Source of the DNA: Phycisphaerae bacterium
GTDB taxonomy: Bacteria > Planctomycetota > Phycisphaerae > Sedimentisphaerales > Anaerobacaceae
Direction: 5' to 3'
Assembly (NCBI GenBank): GCA_012744475.1
Contig: JAAYBV010000051.1
Span: 62,001-126,000 of the forward strand
Length of the DNA stretch: 64,000 nucleotides
Within the stretch, counting starts at the first letter, position 1; each line of letters opens with the position of its first letter. Positions 1 through 8,915 of the stretch are shown here, piece after piece. Both the position numbers and the translations under genes were made by a program. A model generated the notes under the pieces. The model was given only the letters and a program-made list of their open reading frames with translations. It was not told the origin of the DNA and did no database searches.

Positions 1-489
1 CCACCCCATTTCACTCCATTGAATAAGACGATTATACCTCGTTTAACACCCCCTTGCAAGACAAAAAACCACGATTTTCACATTTTCCTGCACGCACGCC
101 GGTATTTCGACATCGCGATAAGTCCCGATGCGACAATGTGTTGCGATCCTCGCTCGCAAGAGAGTCGATTCGGCGTGCATCCGTCGGGCCGGCCGGATGC
201 CGAACCGGTGTTGAATACGCCAGAACACCGCTGTCAGACGCCCGCCGATGGTCCGATCCGGGATTTCCCCGATGGGACCGCCCACCGAGCCGGCCGATCC
301 GACGCAAGCGACGCATCCGCCCGGCCCCCCCCCCCCGATTATAGCATTACTGTATCCAATATAACTGCAAAAGGATTCGTCGCGCCGGTCGCCCCGGCCC
401 GCACGGTGCGAGCCGGGCCGGGCTTGGCAAAATGCGCCCCATTTTTCGGTTGACGACTTGTCGGGCACGCGAGGAATCCATAAACTAAC
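1..489. other. Left-edge region without a supported gene
   Basis: The ORFs listed here overlap each other on both strands and resemble no protein family I know. They are rich in Arg, Pro and Ala, as expected from random reading of G+C-rich DNA. The stretch holds a 12-base poly-C run near 325-336, followed by an AT-rich patch (TATAGCATTACTGTATCCAATATAACT region, about 340-366) that could hold the promoter of the next gene. No clear -35/-10 pair at good spacing could be fixed. Confidence 0.5.
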
Positions 490-1281
490 ATGCTCAGTGA
501 ATGCCTTGTTCTGAACGAAGATGAAGATTTCTCCTTTCATCCGCAACTGCTGCAGATGACGAAACTCGCAGAGAGAATTGAGCGTGTCAAAGAGACGATC
601 GCCTCGGCGTGCGCGCGGTCGCGCCGGGAGGTGGAGGACGTCCGACTGGTGATTGTGACCAAATCCGCCGGCATCGAGGAAATCGAAGAAGTCGTCCGGC
701 TTGGCTTCAATCACCTGGGGGAGAACCGCGTGCTCCAACTGAAGAAGGTAGCGGGCCAGGTGGCCGAATTCCTTCAGCAACACGCCGATGACAGCACGAT
801 GCCGAAGACCGTCCACTGGCACATGATCGGACACCTCCAGCGCAACAAAGTCCGGCAGGTGCTGCCCACAGCCTCCCTGATCCACTCGGTGGACACGCTG
901 CGCCTGGCCGAAGAGATCAATGGCGCTGCCAACAAGCTCGGCTTGCGTCCGCGGGTGCTGCTCCAGGTCAACACGTCCAATGAGCCGCAGAAGTACGGCG
1001 TGCCCGTCGGGGCCGCCACGCACCTGGCCGAGCAGATCGAGACCCTGCCCAACCTCCAGCTCATCGGCCTGATGACCATGGCCCCGCTGACCCGCGACCA
1101 GGACGTCATCCGAACCTGCTTTGCCCGGGCCCATGAGCTGTTCTGCGAGATGCGCGGAGAGAAGATCGTCGGCCCGCAGTTCACCGAGCTGAGCATGGGC
1201 ATGAGTTCCGACTACGAGATCGCCGTCGAAGAGGGCGCGACCATCCTGCGCATCGGCTCGGCGATCTTCGCCGGCTCGTAG
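490..1281 (+). CDS. yggS: YggS/PLPBP-family pyridoxal-phosphate homeostasis protein
   Basis: This is a cytoplasmic PLP-binding protein with an alanine-racemase-like TIM barrel but no known enzymatic reaction; the family buffers PLP and affects amino-acid pools. Family landmarks are visible: the Schiff-base lysine in VIVTKS (about residue 58), GENRV, WHMIGHLQRNK, the SMGMSSDYE phosphate-binding segment and the end LRIGSAIF. Length is close to the family norm of 220-240 if translation starts at the internal ATG at 556 (MTKLAERIERV). The 490 start adds 22 residues with no homology signal. GAGG lies about 15 bases before 490 and no clear Shine-Dalgarno precedes 556, so the start is unsettled. It stands alone on the plus strand. 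Confidence 0.93.
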   Translation: MLSECLVLNEDEDFSFHPQLLQMTKLAERIERVKETIASACARSRREVEDVRLVIVTKSAGIEEIEEVVRLGFNHLGENRVLQLKKVAGQVAEFLQQHADDSTMPKTVHWHMIGHLQRNKVRQVLPTASLIHSVDTLRLAEEINGAANKLGLRPRVLLQVNTSNEPQKYGVPVGAATHLAEQIETLPNLQLIGLMTMAPLTRDQDVIRTCFARAHELFCEMRGEKIVGPQFTELSMGMSSDYEIAVEEGATILRIGSAIFAGS

Positions 1282-1283
1282 CG

Positions 1284-1330
1284 TGCCCGTGAGGGCATAC
1301 AGGGGGGTGACGCCTTACGGCGTCGCTACA
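1284..1330. repeat. Palindromic repeat family 2, copy 1
   Basis: Two adjacent hairpins follow the yggS stop. TGCCC-GTGA-GGGCA (1284-1297) has a 5-bp stem. GTGACGCC-TTAC-GGCGTCGC (1307-1326) has an 8-bp stem with one T.G wobble. The second hairpin has the same plan and nearly the same sequence as copies at 2864 and 63353, and the GTGA-loop hairpin also recurs at 63315. There is no T-tract, so a plain terminator is less likely than a small dispersed repeat. Confidence 0.5.
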
Positions 1331-1469
1331 ACCGGCCGCCTTCCCCGGAATCAAAAAAAGCGAGAAAATCCCCAAAGTCGCCCTCGCTTCGAGACGACAC
1401 TACGGTAGCGAACACAACCCGCACGGACGGGGTGTTGCGCTTTTCGCTGCATGACAGAAGGTGACCACT

Positions 1470-2747
1470 ATGGGCAAAACACAAGCAGGAAGCGTTGTCG
1501 AAGCACCCATCAGCTTCACCGACGTCATTTTTCTGTCCGATAAACCTCAGCTCCCCCTCGAAGTCAGGCGGTTATTTCGGCAGAAGAAGCTGTCCTTTCG
1601 CCTGCTGCCTATGGAAGGCTACCGCCAGGTCCACCTTCGTCCCGATCTCGTCGGCACGGTGATCATCGACGCCGAGGGCATCGATGCCTCGCAGGACCAG
1701 CGACTGGGCCGAATCATGGAGACCCTCGAACGGGACAACCTCGGCATCATCCTGCTGACCCAGCGCATTAAACGAGCGGTCCGCAGCTTCTCGCTGATGC
1801 CATCCGACAGCAGCTTTTCCATGACCGGCAAATTCGCGTCCATCTCGCTCGACGCCCTGTGGGCGCGGATCAGCGTCAACCTCGCGGACCGCAAGAAGCA
1901 GGAATCGGGAATCGCGGTCAAACCGGCGCCGAGTCTCAGCGCCGCCCAGCGGTTCGCGACGAACACATCCGACGACGCCTCGAGCGAAACGGAGCCTCAT
2001 ACAGACAACCTCACCGAGCAGTTGCGGCTGGCCGGAATGGTCCAGCGCGATTTCCTGCCGGCCCATCTGCCCAACAGCGACGCGGCACAGTGGGCGGTCA
2101 CGTTCATCCCCGCCGAGTGGGTTTCCGGCGACATCTACGACGTGGCGCGAATCGATGAGCAGCACATCGGCTTCTACATCGCCGATGCGGTCGGGCACTC
2201 GATGCCCGCCGCCCTGCTGACAATCTTCATCAAGCAGGCGATGGTGTTGCGCGAGACCATCGACATGAGCTATCGCATCTTCTCGCCGACGGAGGTCATC
2301 ACCAACCTCAATCTTAAGATGCTCGGCCAGAAGCTGTCCGGCTATCAGTTCGCAACGTGCTGCTACGGCCTGCTCAACGTCAAGACGCGACAACTGAGCT
2401 TCGCGCGGGCGGGCCATCCCTATCCGGTCCTGTTCCGCAAAGGCCACGAGCCGCAGCAGTTGGAAACACGCGGCGCTCTGCTCGGCGTATTCGACAACGC
2501 CGAGTTCACGCAGAGTTCCGTCCAGCTCCAGTCCGGAGACCGCCTGCTGCTCTACTCCGACGGCGCCGAAGCCCTGGTCGGCCAGCTCATCGACAACGCC
2601 GGCTTCCAGTTCACCGAAGAGCTGCTTGCGCTGCGCGACGCCCCAATCCGCCAGATCGTCGACGCGCTGACGGAACTGCAAAGCCAGCGCCGGATCACGC
2701 CGGAAGAGGTCGACGACTTCACTCTCGTCGGCCTCCAAATCCCCTGA
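1470..2747 (+). CDS. PP2C-type SpoIIE serine phosphatase with divergent N-terminal receiver-like domain
   Basis: The C-terminal half is a SpoIIE/RsbU-type PPM phosphatase that would dephosphorylate a phosphoserine, typically on an anti-sigma-factor antagonist. Metal-binding motifs are present: VSGDIYD (about residue 220), ADAVGHSMPAALL, LLLYSDGAEA and the final DDFTLVGLQI. The first 140 residues alternate beta and alpha elements like a response-regulator receiver (DVIFLSD, GTVIIDAEG, GIILLT), but I cannot confirm the phospho-acceptor pattern, so it may be a pseudo-receiver. The track starts at GTG 1461. AGAAGG lies directly against that codon but 9 bases before ATG 1470, so I prefer 1470. No partner anti-sigma genes are adjacent. 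Confidence 0.9.
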   Translation: MGKTQAGSVVEAPISFTDVIFLSDKPQLPLEVRRLFRQKKLSFRLLPMEGYRQVHLRPDLVGTVIIDAEGIDASQDQRLGRIMETLERDNLGIILLTQRIKRAVRSFSLMPSDSSFSMTGKFASISLDALWARISVNLADRKKQESGIAVKPAPSLSAAQRFATNTSDDASSETEPHTDNLTEQLRLAGMVQRDFLPAHLPNSDAAQWAVTFIPAEWVSGDIYDVARIDEQHIGFYIADAVGHSMPAALLTIFIKQAMVLRETIDMSYRIFSPTEVITNLNLKMLGQKLSGYQFATCCYGLLNVKTRQLSFARAGHPYPVLFRKGHEPQQLETRGALLGVFDNAEFTQSSVQLQSGDRLLLYSDGAEALVGQLIDNAGFQFTEELLALRDAPIRQIVDALTELQSQRRITPEEVDDFTLVGLQIP

Positions 2748-2863
2748 CTGCAGGGGCGAATCATCATTCGCCTGTACCTGACCGAGCCAGCCGACGAAAA
2801 ACGCAGGGGCAAACCTCCTTCGCCTCCGCCGGCACACCGTGTCCCGCTGACGACTCACGGGAG

Positions 2864-2886
2864 GTAACGCCTCCCGGCGTCACTGC
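2864..2886. repeat. Palindromic repeat family 2, copy 2
   Basis: GTAACGCC-TCCC-GGCGTCAC forms a hairpin with 7 of 8 stem pairs, matching GTGACGCC-TTAC-GGCGTCGC at 1307-1326. It lies between the phosphatase and the GLUG protein. The rest of the 2748-3061 gap holds a possible -10 (TACAAT near 2945) but no convincing -35 and no gene. Confidence 0.45.
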
Positions 2887-3061
2887 AAACGCCCCACTGT
2901 GAAACACGTCGGGCCCCACGGTAGAATCGCCCACCCGTTTCTGGTACAATATCACCGTGGCCTGCGCCGGGCAGCAGAAACTCCTTGTGCTTCCGTGGCT
3001 GCGGGCTGCCATTGCGCTGAGCCGCTGTTCACACCAGGCTCCCGAGACAGGAGGTGAGAAA

Positions 3062-5254
3062 ATGCAGGCTGAGTGCCGATTCCGAGCGTGTGCAGTACCC
3101 ATCGTCCTTTCCCTGATCCTCGTTTCAGCCGCCACAGCGACGGAGGCCGCAGAGCGGCAGGCCTACGAGCCGGCGGCGGAGATCGTGCTGCCGCCTAGCG
3201 ATGTCAACGTCCCCAGGGCAGTCGAAGAGAAGGACGGCTACGCCTACCTGCTGACGCGGGAAGGGACCCTGTACACGTACGACATCTCGGATCTGCCCCT
3301 GCGGACGTCGTTTGCCACCTACGATACGCCGGTGCGCAAGCAGACTGCATACAACGGGAACGGCGTCTTGAGATGTGGAGACTATCTCTACGCATTCGGC
3401 GGTAGTGGAATTCAGACCATAGACGTGCGTAACCCGAGCATGCCCGCACTGCTCGGATCCAGCAGCGAGCTGAACATCTACAACCTGGTCCGGCATGAGG
3501 ATTACCTGATTGCGGCTGGAGCGGAGAGACTGGTTGTCTACTCGATTGCCGAACCGTCGAATCCCGCGCTGCTTTCTGACTTCAATCTGGGCCAGGAAGT
3601 GTTGGTGTGGTCGGTCGCCGCGTACGGCCGCACGTTGTACGTCTGCCACTGGTGGTCGGATTGGCAGGACACCTGTGTGAACACGCTTAGCGTAATCGAC
3701 TTCTCCGATCCCGCGCATCTCGCGGTGCTCAAGGCCATCCGTCGCGATGATCAGGCGTATCACCTCAGAGTCATCGGGGATCGACTGCTGGAGTGCACGA
3801 GCAATCAAGTTGGACTATGGGACTTGACCGCGCCGGCGGACCCTGTCCTGCTGACTTCGCAACAGGGCGGCGGCCGGGTAGCCATTCTGGACGGCCCCAA
3901 CATCGTCACGAACGGCACCGTGTTTCGACCCGATGCGAACGATCTGCACGTCGTCGCGACCTTCGCCGCCGGGGGCAGCCAGCAGGATGGGTTTCCCCAC
4001 GGCAGTGGCGTCAGTGAGTCGTTCGTGTTCCTGGCCCAGACCCAGAGAATCCTCGTCCTGAACGCGATGCGGCCTGTGCTGACCGCCAACCATGCGAGCG
4101 GCAGCCGGGGCAGCTTCTTCTCGATTACAGGTGCCGACTTCGCGCCCTGCAGCACAGCGACCATCACGGTCAACGGTTCCACACTCGGCGAGGTTGCCAC
4201 GGATTCCGCCGGCAGGCTGCTCTTCCTGCTCCAAACCGAACAGGCCGACGAGGGCAGCTACGTCGTGACGGCCATCGCCGACCGCAGCGCATCGGCAGGC
4301 TTCACCATTGCGTCGGGCGAACCGGCACATGCACAGGAGGACGACGGCCCGGTATTTGAAGTTCCGCCACAAATCGCGTACGGCAAATACAGCGGAGGCA
4401 ACGGCATGGCCGCCGACCCGTACCAAATCGCCACGCCCGCCGATCTGATCGCCCTCGGCGAGACACCCGAAGACTACGACAAGCACTTTGTCCTCACCGC
4501 CGACATCGACCTCGACCCCAACCTCCCCGGAGGCAGGGTCTTCGACAAGAGCGTCATTGCACCGGACGCTGACGACGCCAATGGCGGGCACGATGGCATT
4601 CCATTCAGCGGCGTCTTCGATGGCGATGGTCATGCGATCTTGCATCTGACCGTTACGGGTGGCAGTTCCTTGGGCCTGTTCGGGCGCGTAGCCGGCCACT
4701 GGGCGGAGGTCAGAAACCTGGGGATGGCAGATGTCTACATCACTGGATCAAGTGATTTTGTCGGCGGCCTTGCGGGGCACAACGATGGGCGCATCGCTGC
4801 GAGCTACAGCAGCGGGTCCGTCAGCGGCACGTTCAGTGTCGGTGGTCTCGTGGGCCGGAACTCTGGCAGCATCGCCAACTGCTACAGCGCCGGTTCGGTC
4901 ACCGGCGATTGGGGTGTCGGCGGCCTCGTGGGCCAGAACGCATACAGTATCGCCACAAGCTACAGCAGCGTCACGGTCAGCGGCACGGAATGTGTCGGCG
5001 GTCTGGCGGGTTACCAGCGGTCGAGCAGAATCCTGTCGAGCTTCTGGGACACGCAGATCTCAGGTCAAGCCAGCAGTGCCGGAGGTGTGGGCAAGACGAC
5101 CGCCGAGATGCAGACGGCCAGCACGTTCAGCGACGCGGGCTGGGACTTCGTGGGCGAAACAGAAAACGGGACTGACGACATCTGGTGTATTCTCGAAGGC
5201 CAGGACTATCCCCGGCTGTGGTGGGAAGCCACAGAATTGACCATTGATGATTGA
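3062..5254 (+). CDS. Large secreted protein with LVIVD-like propeller repeats and C-terminal GLUG repeats
   Basis: This is an exported surface or periplasmic protein of unknown ligand. ATG 3062 follows a strong GGAGGTGAG site and begins a signal peptide (VPIVLSLILVSAATATEA). Residues about 40-340 contain LVIVD-type repeats (for example IQTIDVRNPSMPALLG, VVYSIAEPSNPALL, LSVIDFSDPAHLAVL), which usually build a beta-propeller. An Ig-like (IPT-type) segment follows. After an ADPYQIATPADLIAL segment come four GLUG units (VGGLAGHN, VGGLVGRN, VGGLVGQN, VGGLAGYQ) separated by SYSSGSVSG-type strands. The upstream 35 codons of the ORF are not needed. This domain order is common in Phycisphaerae and other Planctomycetota. 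Function is unknown; adhesion or substrate capture would be inference. Confidence 0.85.
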   Translation: MQAECRFRACAVPIVLSLILVSAATATEAAERQAYEPAAEIVLPPSDVNVPRAVEEKDGYAYLLTREGTLYTYDISDLPLRTSFATYDTPVRKQTAYNGNGVLRCGDYLYAFGGSGIQTIDVRNPSMPALLGSSSELNIYNLVRHEDYLIAAGAERLVVYSIAEPSNPALLSDFNLGQEVLVWSVAAYGRTLYVCHWWSDWQDTCVNTLSVIDFSDPAHLAVLKAIRRDDQAYHLRVIGDRLLECTSNQVGLWDLTAPADPVLLTSQQGGGRVAILDGPNIVTNGTVFRPDANDLHVVATFAAGGSQQDGFPHGSGVSESFVFLAQTQRILVLNAMRPVLTANHASGSRGSFFSITGADFAPCSTATITVNGSTLGEVATDSAGRLLFLLQTEQADEGSYVVTAIADRSASAGFTIASGEPAHAQEDDGPVFEVPPQIAYGKYSGGNGMAADPYQIATPADLIALGETPEDYDKHFVLTADIDLDPNLPGGRVFDKSVIAPDADDANGGHDGIPFSGVFDGDGHAILHLTVTGGSSLGLFGRVAGHWAEVRNLGMADVYITGSSDFVGGLAGHNDGRIAASYSSGSVSGTFSVGGLVGRNSGSIANCYSAGSVTGDWGVGGLVGQNAYSIATSYSSVTVSGTECVGGLAGYQRSSRILSSFWDTQISGQASSAGGVGKTTAEMQTASTFSDAGWDFVGETENGTDDIWCILEGQDYPRLWWEATELTIDD

Positions 5255-5316
5255 AGTCGCAGACGCCGTCCTGAGGTGCGCCGAAGGATAGACGCTGCTG
5301 ATGGAGGATATGGGCC

Positions 5317-6315
5317 ATGAGACCGCTGCTGCTGTCGATGCTTGCGTGTGCCGTTCTGTGCCTTGTTGGTGTCCATCCGGCCAGGGGTGTGGACGGTGAC
5401 TTCAAGGAGGCCATGCGTGTCCGCCGTCTTCTGCACGCTGAGGAACTGTCTCTGGGCGCGATGCCGCGTGCGCGGCTCCAGGATCCGCCCGTCGCGGAGA
5501 CGGTCCTGCTGCCGGTCAGCCGGGGGTTTAGCCAGCGGAGCACGGGTCTGTGCTGGGCCTACGCGACGCTCAGCGCGCTGGAGACGATTCACCTGGTCCG
5601 CCATCCGGACGAGCCGGACGTGGAGCTTTCCCGCCGGGCCATGCAATACTACACGATGGAGGACCGCTACCGCCGCTCCATCAAGCAGGTGAACACGTAC
5701 ATCCGCGAAGGTGGGATTGTGCTCGACGCGCTCCGGCTGATTCAGTCCAACGGCATCGTGTCCTTCGACGACTACGCCGACGTCGCCGACGCCTACGGAT
5801 ATGCCAACATCTCGGGCATGATCGCCGGCGCACCGACCTTCACCGACAAGATCATCGCCTTGTACGAAGGACTGGACATCGTCTATGCAGCGCCGCCCAC
5901 GCAGACCCATGTTCCCGTCCTGGCCGCCGCCGAACCGAACGCCGCCTTCACGCCCGCCGACGTCGGCGAACTCGCGCGGTTCGTGCTGGGACGCGATGTG
6001 TGGCAGAGCTACACACCTTCATCGGCGAAAACCGGCTTCCACGCGCACCCCGACCCGGATGCCCGGTGGGAGAATGTGTCGTGGCACATGCCGCACGGCG
6101 AATTCCCCGGCCGGATCAGGCAGGCTCTGATGGCGGGGTTCCCCGTCGTGATCTCCATCCGCAATCACGCGCTGCTGGTCTACGGCGCGGACTACGACGC
6201 CGACGGTTCGCCGATCACCTACTACATCAAAGACAGCTACCCGTCCTATTACTACATCACGGACGCAGAGTATCTCCACGCGAACTTCTGGGAGATGACA
6301 ACGGTCAAGCTGTAG
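5317..6315 (+). CDS. Exported papain-like (C1) cysteine peptidase
   Basis: A signal peptide (LLLSMLACAVLCLVGVHPARG) leads into a C1-family peptidase fold related to PepC/bleomycin hydrolase. The oxyanion Gln and catalytic Cys keep papain spacing (QRSTGLCWAYA, Q six residues before C). The catalytic His is probably in SIRNHALLVYGADYD. The position where papains carry the catalytic Asn reads YYIKDSYPSYYY here, so Asp appears to replace Asn. GGAGG lies just upstream of ATG 5317. It follows the GLUG protein in the same direction after 62 bases, so the two may be co-expressed at the cell surface. Alternative: a catalytically weakened binding protein. Confidence 0.8.
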   Translation: MRPLLLSMLACAVLCLVGVHPARGVDGDFKEAMRVRRLLHAEELSLGAMPRARLQDPPVAETVLLPVSRGFSQRSTGLCWAYATLSALETIHLVRHPDEPDVELSRRAMQYYTMEDRYRRSIKQVNTYIREGGIVLDALRLIQSNGIVSFDDYADVADAYGYANISGMIAGAPTFTDKIIALYEGLDIVYAAPPTQTHVPVLAAAEPNAAFTPADVGELARFVLGRDVWQSYTPSSAKTGFHAHPDPDARWENVSWHMPHGEFPGRIRQALMAGFPVVISIRNHALLVYGADYDADGSPITYYIKDSYPSYYYITDAEYLHANFWEMTTVKL

Positions 6316-6335
6316 CATCCCCCCAATGCCGGTCC

Positions 6336-6962
6336 TCACGCTTCGTCGGGGGCGATGTCGGCAAAGCACGCGGGGGCGTGTTCGGCCAGGATGCTCAGCA
6401 TCGCCCGGCAGGCGTCGCGAATCTCCCATTGGGCCTTGGCGCTGGTGCGCAGCCTGAAGATGTGACGCCACTCGCGGAAATTCGCCGAGACAACGATCTC
6501 GCTGGTGCAGGCGTTGGGCAGCACGAATCGCGCATCCTCCTTGCGCAGGCCGCGATCGCGCCACTTGCGGTACATCTGCTGGATCGTCTTCATGTCCTTG
6601 TGGAAATCGTCGGCAAACTCGGGCGGCATGCTCTCGGGCATGACGTAGGCGAACTCCTCCTCGTTCACGTAGCGCTGCGACTGCTGCGAGACCGCCATGA
6701 GCCGATGCCGGACGAGCTGGTGCGTCATCGCGCGCGAGCAGTTGCGAATGCGAAACGTCGCGTAGGCATGTTCCAGAGGCGATTCGTGGCCCATCTTGAT
6801 GAGCCGCTGGATGAACCCCTCATGCGAATCGTCCTCGATGCGATCGAAGCTCAGATAGCACGTCCGGCCCGCCTGCTCGATGACCCGCTGCGGATCGGGC
6901 GTGATGGCAACCAGCTCCACCTCCAGGCGGCCCGCCGCCGGTGGGCAAATCTGTCGATCCAT
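6336..6962 (-). CDS. thyX: Flavin-dependent thymidylate synthase ThyX
   Basis: ThyX methylates dUMP to dTMP using methylene-tetrahydrofolate and reduced FAD. The ThyX signature is clear as RHRLMAVSQQSQRY, with CYLSF and the ESPLEHAYATFRI region before it and FREWRHIFRLR after it. The ORF track begins 28 codons earlier inside AATCCGC repeats. The ATG at 6962 has AGGGAGTG at good spacing and gives a 208-residue protein of normal ThyX length, so the extension is rejected. It lies 99 bases downstream of the methyltransferase/MTHFR gene on the same strand, and both draw on the same folate pool. No thyA was seen in the window. Confidence 0.95.
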   Translation of the reverse strand: MDRQICPPAAGRLEVELVAITPDPQRVIEQAGRTCYLSFDRIEDDSHEGFIQRLIKMGHESPLEHAYATFRIRNCSRAMTHQLVRHRLMAVSQQSQRYVNEEEFAYVMPESMPPEFADDFHKDMKTIQQMYRKWRDRGLRKEDARFVLPNACTSEIVVSANFREWRHIFRLRTSAKAQWEIRDACRAMLSILAEHAPACFADIAPDEA

Positions 6963-7010
6963 GTTCACTCCCTGTCCTGATTTCGGATTGGTGACTTGTA
7001 GCGATGCATC

Positions 7011-7044
7011 AATCCGCAATCCGCGATCCGCAATCCGCAATCGC
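7011..7044. repeat. Short degenerate AATCCGC tandem repeat
   Basis: Four consecutive 7-base units (AATCCGC, AATCCGC, GATCCGC, AATCCGC) plus a decaying unit fill the gap between thyX and the MTHFR gene. Read in frame they give the RIADCGLRIAD-like peptides seen in the ORF-track extension of thyX, which are therefore not protein. Such 7-mers are known as non-coding filler in many bacterial intergenic regions. Confidence 0.7.
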
Positions 7045-7061
7045 AAATCCCAATCCTGACT

Positions 7062-8915
7062 TCATCCGGCCTTGCCCAGGACCGCCAGCGCGGTCTGCAC
7101 GTTGCCGAACGGCGCGCTGACGGCGAAGCCGGCCACCCGGCCGCGAATCTTCGCCAGCAGCTCGCGCGCGATCTGGACACCCAGCGCCACGCCCTGCTCC
7201 TTGGTGGTCGCCGCGCTCATCCGATCGAGCAGCGCCTTGGGCACAACCACGCCGGGCACTTCGTTGGCCATGAACTCGGCATTCTTGAAACTCGTGAACG
7301 GCCAGATGCCCGCCACAACGGGAATCCGGAATCCGTCGGTCGCGTCGAGAAACCGAAACAGCGAGTCCGCGTCGAACACCGGCTGCGTGATCGCGTACTC
7401 GGCGCCTGCCTCCACCTTGCGCCGGAACCGCTCGACCTCCCGATCCCAGTCGGCGGCCACGGGATTGGCGCCCACGCCGATCGTCAGCGTCGTCGGCGGG
7501 TCGATGCGATTGCCTCCAATGTCCAGACCCTGGTTGAGGTTCCGCACGACGTTGGTCAGGGCAACGGAATCCATGTCGAAGACCGCGGTGGCGTTGGGAT
7601 AATCACCCAGCTTGGGCGGGTCCCCCGTGATGATCAACAGGTTCCGCAGCCCGATCGCCGAGGCCCCGAGGATGTCCGACTGCATCCCGATCAGGTTTCG
7701 GTCGCGGCAGCAGAAGTGCAGGATCGTCTCCATGCCGGCCTCCTGCTGAATCCTCACGGCGGTCACCATGGGCGAAAGACGCGAGCTGGCGCGGGGGCCA
7801 TCGGGTATGTTGATCGCGTCGACACCGGCCGCGACACACTGCCTGGCCTTCTCGATGATCTTCGTCATGTCCACGCCGCGAGGCGGGGTCACTTCAACGG
7901 TCGCGACTTCCTCTCCCGCGGCCAGCTTGGCGCCGAATCGCGACTTCTCTTTGAGCGGAGTTGCCTGCGCCGGCGCCGCCTCTGTCACCCGATCCGGACC
8001 GACCGCCACGGACACCATGGTTCGACCGACGGCCCTGTCGACCGAGCGAACCGCCCGCGCGATCTCCCGGATGTGGTCGGGCGTCGTGCCGCAACAGCCA
8101 CCGATGATGCGTGCCCCCTTCTCATAGAACCGCTTGGCGTACTCCGCCATGTATTCCGGCGTACACATGTAGAGCTGGCGGCCCTCGACCGAGCGAGGCA
8201 TCCCGGCGTTCGGCTGCACGGAGATGGGCTTGTGCGTGATCGTTCGAACCAGTTCGAGACTGCTGAGCATCCCCGACGGCCCGACCGCGCAGTTCAACCC
8301 GACCGCTGTGGCCGCCTCGTGCTGCGCGATCCGACCCAGCGCCTGATCGACCCGTTCCCCGTACACGGTCTCGTTGCGGTCGTTGACGGTCATCTGGGCC
8401 ACGACGGCAACATCCGCCAGCGTCCCGACCGCCTCCAGAGCGACCAGCAGCTCATCGGTGTTGGAGAAGGTCTCGAGAATCAGGAAATCCACGCCGGCTT
8501 CGACAAGGGCCGAAGCCTGCTGGCGAAAGACCTGCCCGGCCTGCTCGCGAGTGATCGGGCCGTACCCAGTCAGCTCGCACCCAAGCGGGCCTATGGCCCC
8601 GGCCACGAGAACTCCCTGGCCCGCCGCGGCTCTGGCCACCCGGACCCCGGCGAGATTGATCCTCTCCACCTCGTCGGCCAGCCCGTACTGCGAGAGCTTC
8701 ACCCGGTTGGCGCCGAAGGTGTTGGTCTCGACAAAGTCTGCTCCCGCCTCCACATAGCCGGCATGGACCTGCTGAACGATCCGCGGCTCCGCCACGTTCA
8801 ACTCGTCGAAGCAGCGATTGAGGAAGACCCCATGCTGATAGAGCATGGTCCCCATGGCCCCATCGCCCAGCAATACCCCCTGCGATACTCGCTCGCCAAG
8901 AGCCCTACGATCCAC
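7062..8915 (-). CDS. Bifunctional homocysteine S-methyltransferase / methylenetetrahydrofolate reductase
   Basis: The N-terminal domain (about 1-290) is a zinc-dependent homocysteine methyltransferase: GDGAMGTMLY, VETNTFGANR and the zinc cysteines in GLNCAVG and GGCCGTTPDHI. The C-terminal domain (about 325-617) is a MetF-type reductase: VEVTPPRG, LLIITGDPPKLGDYP, GAEYAITQPVFD and VVAGIWPF. Together they resemble the YitJ-type fusions that reduce methylene-THF and methylate homocysteine for methionine synthesis. The start is GTG 8915 behind GGAAGAA; length 617 fits the family. It precedes thyX on the same strand, making a short one-carbon unit. Whether this form replaces MetH here cannot be judged from the window. 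Confidence 0.94.
   Translation of the reverse strand: MDRRALGERVSQGVLLGDGAMGTMLYQHGVFLNRCFDELNVAEPRIVQQVHAGYVEAGADFVETNTFGANRVKLSQYGLADEVERINLAGVRVARAAAGQGVLVAGAIGPLGCELTGYGPITREQAGQVFRQQASALVEAGVDFLILETFSNTDELLVALEAVGTLADVAVVAQMTVNDRNETVYGERVDQALGRIAQHEAATAVGLNCAVGPSGMLSSLELVRTITHKPISVQPNAGMPRSVEGRQLYMCTPEYMAEYAKRFYEKGARIIGGCCGTTPDHIREIARAVRSVDRAVGRTMVSVAVGPDRVTEAAPAQATPLKEKSRFGAKLAAGEEVATVEVTPPRGVDMTKIIEKARQCVAAGVDAINIPDGPRASSRLSPMVTAVRIQQEAGMETILHFCCRDRNLIGMQSDILGASAIGLRNLLIITGDPPKLGDYPNATAVFDMDSVALTNVVRNLNQGLDIGGNRIDPPTTLTIGVGANPVAADWDREVERFRRKVEAGAEYAITQPVFDADSLFRFLDATDGFRIPVVAGIWPFTSFKNAEFMANEVPGVVVPKALLDRMSAATTKEQGVALGVQIARELLAKIRGRVAGFAVSAPFGNVQTALAVLGKAG

Noticed and set aside
43-1134. 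363-residue minus-strand ORF over yggS
   Set aside because: Antisense shadow of yggS; no recognisable motif and no ribosome-binding site.
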